A DNA stretch of 64,000 nucleotides from Abditibacteriaceae bacterium (GTDB lineage Bacteria > Armatimonadota > Abditibacteriia > Abditibacteriales > Abditibacteriaceae): NCBI GenBank assembly GCA_019239895.1, contig JAFAZH010000004.1, positions 248,001-312,000 on the forward strand, written 5' to 3'. A program made the position numbers and the translations under genes. The stretch's first letter is position 1; the number at the start of each line of letters is the position of its first letter. Positions 24,763 to 33,445 of this stretch are shown in pieces. The notes below the pieces were generated by a model. That model had not been told where the DNA came from, ran no database searches, and worked only from the letters and a program-made list of their open reading frames with translations.

Positions 24763-27093
24763 ATGCAACGAAGCTGCATTCCAGACACGATTCACTGGAG
24801 AATTGAGTTTCTCGCGGGCAAAGCGTGCCGCGACTGCGGGCACGCCATTGACGGCGACATGCTGCGCGAGCATCTCGACAACATCCTGCGCCAGATACAG
24901 GCGCAGGGCTTGCGTATCAAGCGGGCCGCGCTCCACTTCGAGCTTCAGCAACTCTGCCACAAATGCCACTCGCGCTGGCACCACGACCGTGCCGCAGGCA
25001 CCAGAGATCGTTATCTGGAAGAGTTAGCCCAACGCCGACGCGAGCAACTTCGTGAGTATTTCGGTAACAGTCGCGCCCACATCGTAGGCAATCCGAATCT
25101 GCGCGAGCCACAAATTAATTCTTATCGTGCTATCCAGGAGTATTTCAGCCGGGGCGAAATCAGAAGCCATCCGGTGCCCCTGCATAAACCGGATACGCCC
25201 CGCGCTCCCCTGCCCGCCATTGTAGAAATCCCCACTGGCTGTGGCAAGACCGGTATCATCTGCACCGCGCCGTTTGGCGTCAGCCAGGGCCGCGTGCTGA
25301 TTATCACGCCCAACCTGGTCATTAAGCGCAGTGTCGTAAAATCTTTAGCTCCACTGAACGCCGATAATGTGCTCAGCCCCGATAACTTTTATCTCAAGTG
25401 CAACATCTTCACTGACCCGCACGATCTACCCAAGTTCGTCGTCTTAGAACGCGGGCAAGTCAATCGGGAAGACTTGCTGCGTGCCGATGTGGTGGTCACT
25501 AATATTCAACAAATCCAGGGCTGGCTGTCGCCGGATAATCCGCAATTTGAAAGCGACTTCTTCGACATGATTATCGTGGACGAAGCGCACCATGAACCCG
25601 CCGACTCGTGGCAACGGGTGAATGAATCGTTTCCCACCGCCAAAAAGGTCTATCTCACGGCCACGCCTTTTCGGGCCGACAGCAAATTCATTGTTGGCAG
25701 CACCATTTATCGCTACCGCCTAGCCCAGGCGATTGCCAATGGCTATGTGAAGAATATCGTCAAGGTGGATGCTATCGCGGCGAAGATGACCTTTACCATC
25801 CACGGCGAAGTGCGCGAGTTCACCTGTGAAGAAATTCTGGCGATGCGCGAGGAACTCTGGTTTTCCAAAGGGGTTGCGCTTTCAGAAGTCTGCAATCGCA
25901 CCATCATAGACCGCAGCATCGCTATCTGGAAGCGCAAACGACAAAGCGGAGTGAGGCATCAAATCATCGGTGCAGCGTGCTCGATTCAGCACGCCGAACA
26001 ACTGGTCGAGCTTTATAATGAGCGTGGCGTCCGCACCACCCACGTCGCCAGTGAAGGCATGAACCTGGAAGAACGCGCGGCGCGCATCGCCGACTATGAA
26101 AAGGGCATCTACGATTGTATTATCCACGTCGGCATCTTAGGTGAGGGCTATGATAATCCCAACATCTCTATTGCCGCCATCTTTCGTCCTTATCGTTCTC
26201 TATCACCATATGCCCAATTTGTAGGCCGCGCCATGCGCTGGATTCGAGGCGGTAAAACCGTGGAAGATAATCTCGCCCATGTGGTCTCGCATGTGGGACT
26301 CAATCTCAATTTCCTATGGGAATATTTCAAACACGAAAGCCGCGATGCCGCCGTGCTATCTTATCTCGATCAACTCTTTTTCAACCATGACTCCAATGGC
26401 ATGGGCTTCGACCAGGAAATCGCCGAAGTAGACATGGAGTTCGATCCTGAACTGACCACTGAAGTGACCGATGAAGAGATTGAAGGCTACGACGTGGACT
26501 CTTTCTTGCCCGTGGAAGGCTTAGATCTGAGTTATCTTGGCCCCACCACGCGCCGCGTAGATGTCTTTGTCGCCACCATGAATGGTCAGGGTTTCCGCAC
26601 CTACGGCCAGACCCATGAGAAAGCGCGCAAGCAACGCAGCTTACAAGAACAAACGCGCAGTGGGCATGGGGGTGGCAGCCATCAACCTGCACCTCCCAAA
26701 CTGACTAACCGCTTACGCGAGCAAACTCTGCCCCTGCCCTTCAATCGCCCCGATATGGAGCGCAAGCAATATCGTATCTGGCTCAACAAAGACGTGCAAC
26801 GCGCCGCAGGTACAATTCTCTTTGCGCTCAACATCGCCACCGACGCCAGCCTGATTAAGCTTATCGGCGACGGTGACGAGAACAACAATTATGAAGCCGT
26901 CGTCAGCCGCCTGCACCGCGAGATCAACACCTTAATGAACAAAGACGCCAGCCAATCCAAACGCAATGACTGGACTTTAGACGAACTCCAGGAAGCCCGC
27001 AACCTCGTTTCCAAAGCCCGCTCTGCCATAGCCCAGGAGATTAAACGAAAGATACAAGAACGAGAGCAGTTCAAGCTGCCGTTTGAGTTTTGA
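24763..27093 (+). CDS. DEAH superfamily 2 helicase with N-terminal HNH-like zinc module
   Basis: A 776-residue protein. Residues 1-75 contain C22-x2-C25, H58, and C65-x2-C68-H69 with H73/H74, close to an HNH-endonuclease zinc site (LCHKCHSRWHHD). The first HNH histidine pair is not classical, so activity is uncertain. The SF2 core follows: Walker A GCGKT (K162), DEAH at 273-276, motif III LTATPFRAD, and motif VI FVGRAMRW. The C-terminal ~200 residues are charged with no known domain. An open frame with no start codon reaches 24679, so the 5' end is a little uncertain. GC content is high (37 of 60 bases in one sampled line), unlike the next gene. Likely a DNA-translocating partner of the nuclease upstream. 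Confidence 0.85.
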   Translation: MQRSCIPDTIHWRIEFLAGKACRDCGHAIDGDMLREHLDNILRQIQAQGLRIKRAALHFELQQLCHKCHSRWHHDRAAGTRDRYLEELAQRRREQLREYFGNSRAHIVGNPNLREPQINSYRAIQEYFSRGEIRSHPVPLHKPDTPRAPLPAIVEIPTGCGKTGIICTAPFGVSQGRVLIITPNLVIKRSVVKSLAPLNADNVLSPDNFYLKCNIFTDPHDLPKFVVLERGQVNREDLLRADVVVTNIQQIQGWLSPDNPQFESDFFDMIIVDEAHHEPADSWQRVNESFPTAKKVYLTATPFRADSKFIVGSTIYRYRLAQAIANGYVKNIVKVDAIAAKMTFTIHGEVREFTCEEILAMREELWFSKGVALSEVCNRTIIDRSIAIWKRKRQSGVRHQIIGAACSIQHAEQLVELYNERGVRTTHVASEGMNLEERAARIADYEKGIYDCIIHVGILGEGYDNPNISIAAIFRPYRSLSPYAQFVGRAMRWIRGGKTVEDNLAHVVSHVGLNLNFLWEYFKHESRDAAVLSYLDQLFFNHDSNGMGFDQEIAEVDMEFDPELTTEVTDEEIEGYDVDSFLPVEGLDLSYLGPTTRRVDVFVATMNGQGFRTYGQTHEKARKQRSLQEQTRSGHGGGSHQPAPPKLTNRLREQTLPLPFNRPDMERKQYRIWLNKDVQRAAGTILFALNIATDASLIKLIGDGDENNNYEAVVSRLHREINTLMNKDASQSKRNDWTLDELQEARNLVSKARSAIAQEIKRKIQEREQFKLPFEF

Positions 27094-27140
27094 TTCAGTC
27101 ACTGTAAAATAAAAACAAATTAGATTAATTAAAAGACATT

Positions 27141-30100
27141 ATGGAACTTCAGAAATCACGTCAGAGAATCAGCGTGTTAATGTCAATGTTTTTTGCGCAA
27201 GTAGAAGGTGCTAAAGCAATGGGAGAAAACGACATTAGCCATATTGCGGAAACCATGCTAATCCCTATATTTAACGAAATTTATGGATATAAAAACTTAA
27301 AGAATTTGAATTTCTCAGAAAAATCTAATTATCCAAGTGTTGATCTAGGGGATGAGGTGTCAAGAGTTGCAATACAGGTTACTGCAACATCAAACAATGA
27401 GAAGATTAAGGATACGCTCCGAAAATTCGTTAAATATAAGCTCTACGAAAAATATGACCGTGTGATTATTTACATCCTGACGAAAAAAGAGAACTCATAT
27501 TCAGGGCGAGGATATAAAAGCATCATTAAAGGGTGTTTGCAATTTGACAAAGATAAGGATATTCAGGACTATACGGACATCCTTAAAGTGATAAGCTCGT
27601 TACAACTTGATGAAGTTAGAAAAATTGAACGCATCTTGGAAAAGAACTTTGGTAATCCTAACGCATCTTACAAGGTTTATAGCGGGCGCGAAGTAGCAGA
27701 CCGGGTCGAGGAACTACTGCACGATTATACATACCTATTTGTAGGACGAGAAACTGAATTAGAAACTATAGATAAATTTCTATTAGAAAACGGCAGTGGA
27801 ATACTAACTGTCACTGGCAAAGCAGGCTTTGGAAAAACAGCTCTGTTAGCAAATTGGATAAAGCACAGCCGCAAAAAAGACTTATTTGTAGCCTACCATT
27901 TTTTCAATCAGCGATATGAAGTCACGCGTTCAACCACTAATGGTTATCGTAATTTGCTCAACCAAGTATTCACGTATTATGACCTCGCCCCCGAAACTAT
28001 TTCTATTGAAGACAGAAATTTGCACGAAGTACTGTATGGAATCCTGCAAGAACGGGGAGCACGGCCTGCTAAACCGCTGGTTATAGTTATTGATGGTTTG
28101 GATGAAGCAGAACAAATCCTCCTACCTTTTCAAGTTTCCTGGCCCAAAGGAATTTACGTTATTGTTTCGGCTCGCGCAGATGGAGAAGAGAATCCTATCT
28201 ATTTAGCAGATTGGTCTAAGAAAACAAAGCCATTACACCTAGAGAATTTGGCTTCTCCTGCAATTGCAGAATATCTATCACATGTAGGTAATGGTGAATT
28301 AATAGAGTTAGCAAAAGATGACCAGTTTATTGAGAAAGTAGAGCGTAATACACAAGGCTTTCCTTTATATCTGCGATTTTTGTCTGAGGAGTTAATTAAC
28401 ACAGCACAGTCAGGGCAGGATGTTCTAGAAGTTCTTGCGAAAACGCCTAAAGAGTTTAGAGGTTATGTCAAACATCAATTTGGCCAGTTAGCCAAGGATG
28501 GGGGTGTAAAACGCAATAAGAAACTGAGGAAACTATTCTCTTTACTTACCGTAGCGTTAGGCAGTCTCACTTCAAACGAGATAACACAACTCACCGGTTT
28601 AGATGTTTGGGAACTTCAAGACCTGCCTTGGCAAGTCACCAGATGGTTTTCTATTCAGCACCCAGAAAATGCGCCAAGTCTCTATACGTTTTCACATCCT
28701 CTATTGGCGCGTGAATTTGCGAACATATTAGAGCAGGATGGACAATCAGCACAAGATATTTTATTAAGGTTTTGCCGCAGTTGGTCAAAGCACAATAGCC
28801 CTTATGCCTTACAGTATTATGTTCCTCATCTTGCAGAGATCAATGAGTTTGATGAACTGTTTACGGTAGCATCAAATACTGAATTTCGACAGGCGCAAGA
28901 GCAACATCTACCAAATGATCCCGGACTCCCCTTGAGAACAACACGAACAGCCTTGTTAAATGCAATTACGGCTGATGACCCGATAGCAATGGCAGAATTT
29001 ACCCTTGATCATGCCCGACAAGTTAAGACTATAACGGAGCAATCGCCACTTGAAACCTTGCGAGCAGGGTACCTTGAGAGGGCGTGGAAATTAGCAGAGA
29101 TAGGAGAGCAGAAGAGTCGCATTCTGTGGTATCTATTGCTAATTTGGGAATTAGTAGACGAGGGACGATTAGCAGATGCAGAAGCCACACTAAAACTCAT
29201 ATATGAAGTTGAACCACTACGCTTATCTGGTTGGCAAGGAGAGTACGCCGCATTCCTCTTAAAGAAGGTTGCAGATTATAATCAAGACCACGCAATCATT
29301 TTAAGCTTAGGACTTCTAGAAGAAGATGACTTAATATCTTTAGCACTGTATTTTGCAAGCGATGGTCAAATCTCTTTAGCATTAATGTTAGCAGCTTCTC
29401 CAGATGAAGACTGGCATCAGATTAACGCATTTTGCAGAATAGCTACGACATCTGTAAGGAGCAATTATATCAACAACGCGCAAATGGCATTTCAATGCGC
29501 CATTGCTATTGCCCTGGATATTAAAGATACGCGCGAGCAATCGAAATTCATTGCTGATATTGCAAAGTCACAGGTGGAAGTGAACTTGATTGAGGATGCT
29601 CTGGTATTAGCAGAGCACACTTCATATTTAATAGATTACATCGAGGTGATGTCCAGCTTAGTCCCAGCAATGATAACGAATGAGGATAAGCATAAAGCTC
29701 AGTCAATTATCAGTAGCGTTATAGAAATGGTCAAACAGGTAACAAATGTTAACGAGAGAACATGGCTGCTACATAAGATAGGTAGGATACAAGCAGCGGC
29801 AGGATTTCTTAACGAAGCAACGGCTTTGCTCGATAGTATTACCGATACAGAATTATCCGAGATGGTTTTGCTGGACATTGTAAAAAACCTTGCTTCATCC
29901 AGTGATATTAATAAAGCTTTACATCTACTTAATACTATTCTCAATACAAGCAACAAAATAGACGGCTTATGTGCAGTGGCGCTGGCGCAAACACATGCAG
30001 GTGCAGATAAAATTGCACAGCAAACTTTCGCAGAGGCATTGTCAATGGCAATGCAAATTAAAGGGGCACTAGATCGCGCATTAGAGTTAGAAGGCATTTC

Positions 30101-31646
30101 TTTAGCACAGGCAGAGGCTGGTTACATTCAGGCTGCTGTAGCCACTGCAAAATTAATTCCCTCAGAACATGGCTTTGATGATGTTAAGGACGAAGCTGTA
30201 GGACTGATTGCCTTAGGCCAAGCACGGATGGGCGACATTATTGGTGCTCTGCAGCTACTTCGTGATAAAACCGGCTTAAATACTCGGGAATTATCTCAAA
30301 TAGCTAAAATTCATGCCCAAAGTGGGAACATAGAACAGGCACTATGGTTAGCTGGCATAATCATGAACCGCAACATTTTTAATGGAGCCGATGCCCTATT
30401 AACCATAGCTAAGGTTCAAATAACACAAGGTCATTCAACAGAAGCACGTTCCAATTTAGCGGTAGCTTTAACTACGAAAAAATTTGAATATTTGTGGTGG
30501 AGGGTATTAGCGGAATCATTATCAGATATAGCAAAAATTCAAATAGACTGTGGCCACATTGATGAAGCAAGGACAACATTATCAAATGCATCTATGATAG
30601 CAAAGATGATTCGAGTTTCACCTAATTGGCTTTTAGATTTTAGTTTAGAAAAGATCACTCAACTGCAATTGCAAATTGGGCATTATGATGATGCAATGGA
30701 AACAGCATTGGCCCTGGACGATGAGCATTGGAAGGCATCATGCATCGAAATGGTTAATAGAGCAAAAAACCAAGTCCACTATTTAAACCAAAAACCACAT
30801 ACAGTGAAACACCCAATTCTCAACGGAAAAGAGAAAACGCAAATACAAGCTAACCCGCCAACCTTAATAGAACTGTTGACAGAAGCAAGAGGTAAGCAAA
30901 GTCTATCTGAACGCATTGAAGATTTATGCACAGTTGCAGTTCTAACTGCTAACTGTAGCGACATTGATAATGCACAGGTAATATTTGATGAAGCATTGAT
31001 GGCGACTCGTCAGATAGAAGATGAAGATACACGTAATGCGTTATTTGAAGAAATTTCAAATGCCCAAGCCAGAGCAGGATTAATAGAAGAGGCATTAAGA
31101 ACAGCCAAAGAGTCCGATGATTACTCTGCTGCGTTGAAGTCTATAGTTGAGGGTTTACTTGAAGCTGATTTGCTTGATGAGGCATTAAGAATCGCTACTA
31201 CAATTCCTCATGAGTTGATCCGAGGTCAGATATTATCGAAAGTTGCAATAGCATTCGCCAAGAAAGCTAACATGGCCACAGCAAAAAAGATTATAGATGA
31301 TCTAATTGCATCAATCCAAGAAGATAATTCTGAGGGATGGAATACGGATATTTTAGTAGCAGTAGCAAAGGCACAGGCAACTGTAGGCTTTGGATCTCAA
31401 GCCGTGCAAACGATTCAGATGATTACAAGAGATCATGACAAGCACTTGCCCGAAGTTGCCTCTCTTCTTACTGAGAAGGGGGACAAGGACAACTTCAAGC
31501 GTTTATTGCTTGCATGTGCTTACTATGATGCAGCTTCATACAACATATGTAGTAGCATAGCAAAGTTATACCCCGAAAGAGCAAGCACTATAGCCAACAT
31601 AGTACTTAGTTATTCAAGGCAAGATATAGAGGCTCACATGGCATGA
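27141..31646 (+). CDS. SMEK-like nuclease domain - NACHT ATPase - helical-repeat STAND protein (Avs-like candidate)
   Basis: A 1501-residue protein. Residues 1-165 resemble the SMEK domain with a restriction-like core: D68-L-G-D71, Q79-V-T-A and K88/K90. Next is a STAND NTPase: Walker A GKAGFGKT at 226-233, Walker B VIVIDGLDEAE (D318, D321, E322), and the VIVSARAD strand. After about residue 480 the protein is a long helical repeat array with the pattern of TPR-like pairs (A-x-S-G-x-I-x-x-A-L), reaching the end. Such architecture matches antiviral STAND (Avs-type) sensors, in which the repeats detect a phage protein and the N-terminal domain then destroys DNA. GC counts in sampled lines are 33-40%, against 62% in the helicase gene just before. 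It follows that gene by 47 bases. Confidence 0.88.
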   Translation: MELQKSRQRISVLMSMFFAQVEGAKAMGENDISHIAETMLIPIFNEIYGYKNLKNLNFSEKSNYPSVDLGDEVSRVAIQVTATSNNEKIKDTLRKFVKYKLYEKYDRVIIYILTKKENSYSGRGYKSIIKGCLQFDKDKDIQDYTDILKVISSLQLDEVRKIERILEKNFGNPNASYKVYSGREVADRVEELLHDYTYLFVGRETELETIDKFLLENGSGILTVTGKAGFGKTALLANWIKHSRKKDLFVAYHFFNQRYEVTRSTTNGYRNLLNQVFTYYDLAPETISIEDRNLHEVLYGILQERGARPAKPLVIVIDGLDEAEQILLPFQVSWPKGIYVIVSARADGEENPIYLADWSKKTKPLHLENLASPAIAEYLSHVGNGELIELAKDDQFIEKVERNTQGFPLYLRFLSEELINTAQSGQDVLEVLAKTPKEFRGYVKHQFGQLAKDGGVKRNKKLRKLFSLLTVALGSLTSNEITQLTGLDVWELQDLPWQVTRWFSIQHPENAPSLYTFSHPLLAREFANILEQDGQSAQDILLRFCRSWSKHNSPYALQYYVPHLAEINEFDELFTVASNTEFRQAQEQHLPNDPGLPLRTTRTALLNAITADDPIAMAEFTLDHARQVKTITEQSPLETLRAGYLERAWKLAEIGEQKSRILWYLLLIWELVDEGRLADAEATLKLIYEVEPLRLSGWQGEYAAFLLKKVADYNQDHAIILSLGLLEEDDLISLALYFASDGQISLALMLAASPDEDWHQINAFCRIATTSVRSNYINNAQMAFQCAIAIALDIKDTREQSKFIADIAKSQVEVNLIEDALVLAEHTSYLIDYIEVMSSLVPAMITNEDKHKAQSIISSVIEMVKQVTNVNERTWLLHKIGRIQAAAGFLNEATALLDSITDTELSEMVLLDIVKNLASSSDINKALHLLNTILNTSNKIDGLCAVALAQTHAGADKIAQQTFAEALSMAMQIKGALDRALELEGISLAQAEAGYIQAAVATAKLIPSEHGFDDVKDEAVGLIALGQARMGDIIGALQLLRDKTGLNTRELSQIAKIHAQSGNIEQALWLAGIIMNRNIFNGADALLTIAKVQITQGHSTEARSNLAVALTTKKFEYLWWRVLAESLSDIAKIQIDCGHIDEARTTLSNASMIAKMIRVSPNWLLDFSLEKITQLQLQIGHYDDAMETALALDDEHWKASCIEMVNRAKNQVHYLNQKPHTVKHPILNGKEKTQIQANPPTLIELLTEARGKQSLSERIEDLCTVAVLTANCSDIDNAQVIFDEALMATRQIEDEDTRNALFEEISNAQARAGLIEEALRTAKESDDYSAALKSIVEGLLEADLLDEALRIATTIPHELIRGQILSKVAIAFAKKANMATAKKIIDDLIASIQEDNSEGWNTDILVAVAKAQATVGFGSQAVQTIQMITRDHDKHLPEVASLLTEKGDKDNFKRLLLACAYYDAASYNICSSIAKLYPERASTIANIVLSYSRQDIEAHMA

Positions 31647-31766
31647 CAAACAACTTATCGTGTCAATAGACAAGTTCCTGGAGCACCACAACGGACATAT
31701 AAAAGCTGTCAGGGAGTTGAACCCGGTGAGCAATAAAGATATTGGTGTCGAAAGTGACTTTAGGCA

Positions 31767-31982
31767 TTAGCCTTCATGCCGCCGCTGCGAGATCAAGTCC
31801 CAGGCGCGCATCATAGACTTATTGGCCTTTGCCAAGTGCTCGTTCGTTGTTGACTGCGCTTGAGAAGTTGGCGTTGATGAAGATGAATTTCTGTTGTCAC
31901 CATTACTGTGATGACTTAGCTTTGCAGAAGATGTACGTGGTTTTGCGACTTTATCCTTGAGGTTAGTTTTTGCTGGCATCAT
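31767..31982 (-). CDS. Small hypothetical disordered protein (71 aa)
   Basis: A Ser/Thr/Lys-rich 71-residue protein (NLKDKVAKPRTSSAKLSHHS, then NSSSSTPTSQAQSTTNEH) with a helical end (LAKANKSMMRAWDLISQRR). It has an AGAGGT ribosome site 5 bases before the double ATG. The ribosome site and the tail favour a real gene, but no family is recognised. It is the first gene after the GC-poor STAND protein and is convergent to it. The flanks 31647-31766 and 31983-32084 show nothing further. Confidence 0.5.
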   Translation of the reverse strand: MMPAKTNLKDKVAKPRTSSAKLSHHSNGDNRNSSSSTPTSQAQSTTNEHLAKANKSMMRAWDLISQRRHEG

Positions 31983-32084
31983 TTATTACCTCTTAATAAG
32001 AGTATAAAGCAATTGTCAAAAAGCAACACACTATGTTCCACGACCAAGCAAAGCATACAGCAAATCTTTATCTAAAATAAAACC

Positions 32085-33395
32085 TTACGCTTGTAATCCA
32101 GACGTGGTGGCTGGTTTAGGCACAACTTTCCAATTGACACTGAACGAATACCAGTGTGCGCCGAAGTTCATAACGTCGTCGAGATAGAGGATGGCCTCGT
32201 AGTTGTTCTCTGGCGTCGGGGTTTGTTGCACGGTCACGGGGCCGCCAGCGCGCAGCACATCAATCCTCATTTGCACCATATTTCCGGCATCTGCGCCCGT
32301 CGTCAATAAAGGCGGGTCTAGCTTGTCATATTTACTACTGATATTGCCCGTCCAATCAGGTATCCACTCTTCCAGATTGACCAAAGTTGGCAGATTGCCG
32401 TTACCATATTTGCCGGGGAAGGCGAAGTCATGATGGACATACCAGAGTTTGTCGCCCTGGATATGCACCTCATCGCTGCCATCTATTAAAGTATTAAGGG
32501 TCAAGGTGGCCGTTTTGTCTTTTTCGCTGAAGCTCTTTAATCGGTTCTGATACGCTTGCTCCTCGGCATCGGCCCGTTGCGCTTCAGTTGCCTGGGGCGA
32601 TATGGCCACTAACACTGTTTTTCCGGCGCTGCCTGCCTTGTTAATAGCGTCAATTTCGCCCGCCGAGAGTGCCCGCCGATAAACGCTGACTTCATCCAGA
32701 ACACCATCAAACAGGGTGTTGCCGCCATCAACGGCAGGGTGCCGTCCCAACCATAGATCAAGCCTTGTATTAGGCTTAAAAACGTCCATCAATTGCAACG
32801 CCACGGGTCTGGCATTGTAGTAGAGAATGGCCTCACCCATTGTCATATCATAAGTCAGGGCAATGTGCTGAAAGGTATTGGGCCGCACAACCCCGGCTCC
32901 CGTAACCAGGACATGAGAGCCGCCATTGGCATCTTTGACATCCGCCCCTAAAATCGCTAATCCTGGTTTCTTGGCAGGCTCTATCCAGAGATAGACTCCC
33001 GACTGTTCGCCACCACTCCACCCCAAAATCGGCTGCTTTTGTGAGACATCCACCGGATTGATCCACAACTCCACCGTTAACCCATCCTTAGCCTCGATCT
33101 CTTCATTGGTGGCAATGATTTTCGCATAGCTCTTGAGGCCATCAAAGTGAAATCCCTGCCCCACCTTGCCCGGCGCATAATCGGCCCCATTATAAAGCCG
33201 CGCTTTGTTATGCCCCATGCTATCAGCCACGTCACCATCACCCATCCACCATCCCGCCAGTCCTGCGGAAACCGGTGCGCTATAAAAAGTTTCTATCTGT
33301 CCGGGTAAGGGAGGCGGTGCCGCCAATGCCGCATCACTCGCAGACCAGATACAAGCTACTATGATAATGCTGAATGCGTGTCTGAATTTGCTCAT
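32085..33395 (-). CDS. Secreted LamG-domain protein
   Basis: About 436 residues from the ATG at 33395 (MSKFRHAFSIII), with a signal peptide ending AALAAPPP. The frame extends to 33425. Residues ~45-270 form a LamG/concanavalin-like domain: LAGWWMGDGDVADSMGHN, YAPGKVGQGFHFDG, LTVELWINP, and LDEVSVYRRALSAGEIDAI at its end, a very typical close. The C-terminal ~170 residues hold a less-known beta domain. It is the downstream partner of the large LamG/beta-helix protein, 50 bases away on the same strand. It probably binds or anchors to a carbohydrate surface. No catalytic site is seen. Confidence 0.85.
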   Translation of the reverse strand: MSKFRHAFSIIIVACIWSASDAALAAPPPLPGQIETFYSAPVSAGLAGWWMGDGDVADSMGHNKARLYNGADYAPGKVGQGFHFDGLKSYAKIIATNEEIEAKDGLTVELWINPVDVSQKQPILGWSGGEQSGVYLWIEPAKKPGLAILGADVKDANGGSHVLVTGAGVVRPNTFQHIALTYDMTMGEAILYYNARPVALQLMDVFKPNTRLDLWLGRHPAVDGGNTLFDGVLDEVSVYRRALSAGEIDAINKAGSAGKTVLVAISPQATEAQRADAEEQAYQNRLKSFSEKDKTATLTLNTLIDGSDEVHIQGDKLWYVHHDFAFPGKYGNGNLPTLVNLEEWIPDWTGNISSKYDKLDPPLLTTGADAGNMVQMRIDVLRAGGPVTVQQTPTPENNYEAILYLDDVMNFGAHWYSFSVNWKVVPKPATTSGLQA

Positions 33396-33445
33396 AAAAT
33401 GAGACGTGATTGGGTATTGATGCATTGCTTGGCCCTTGGATTAAC

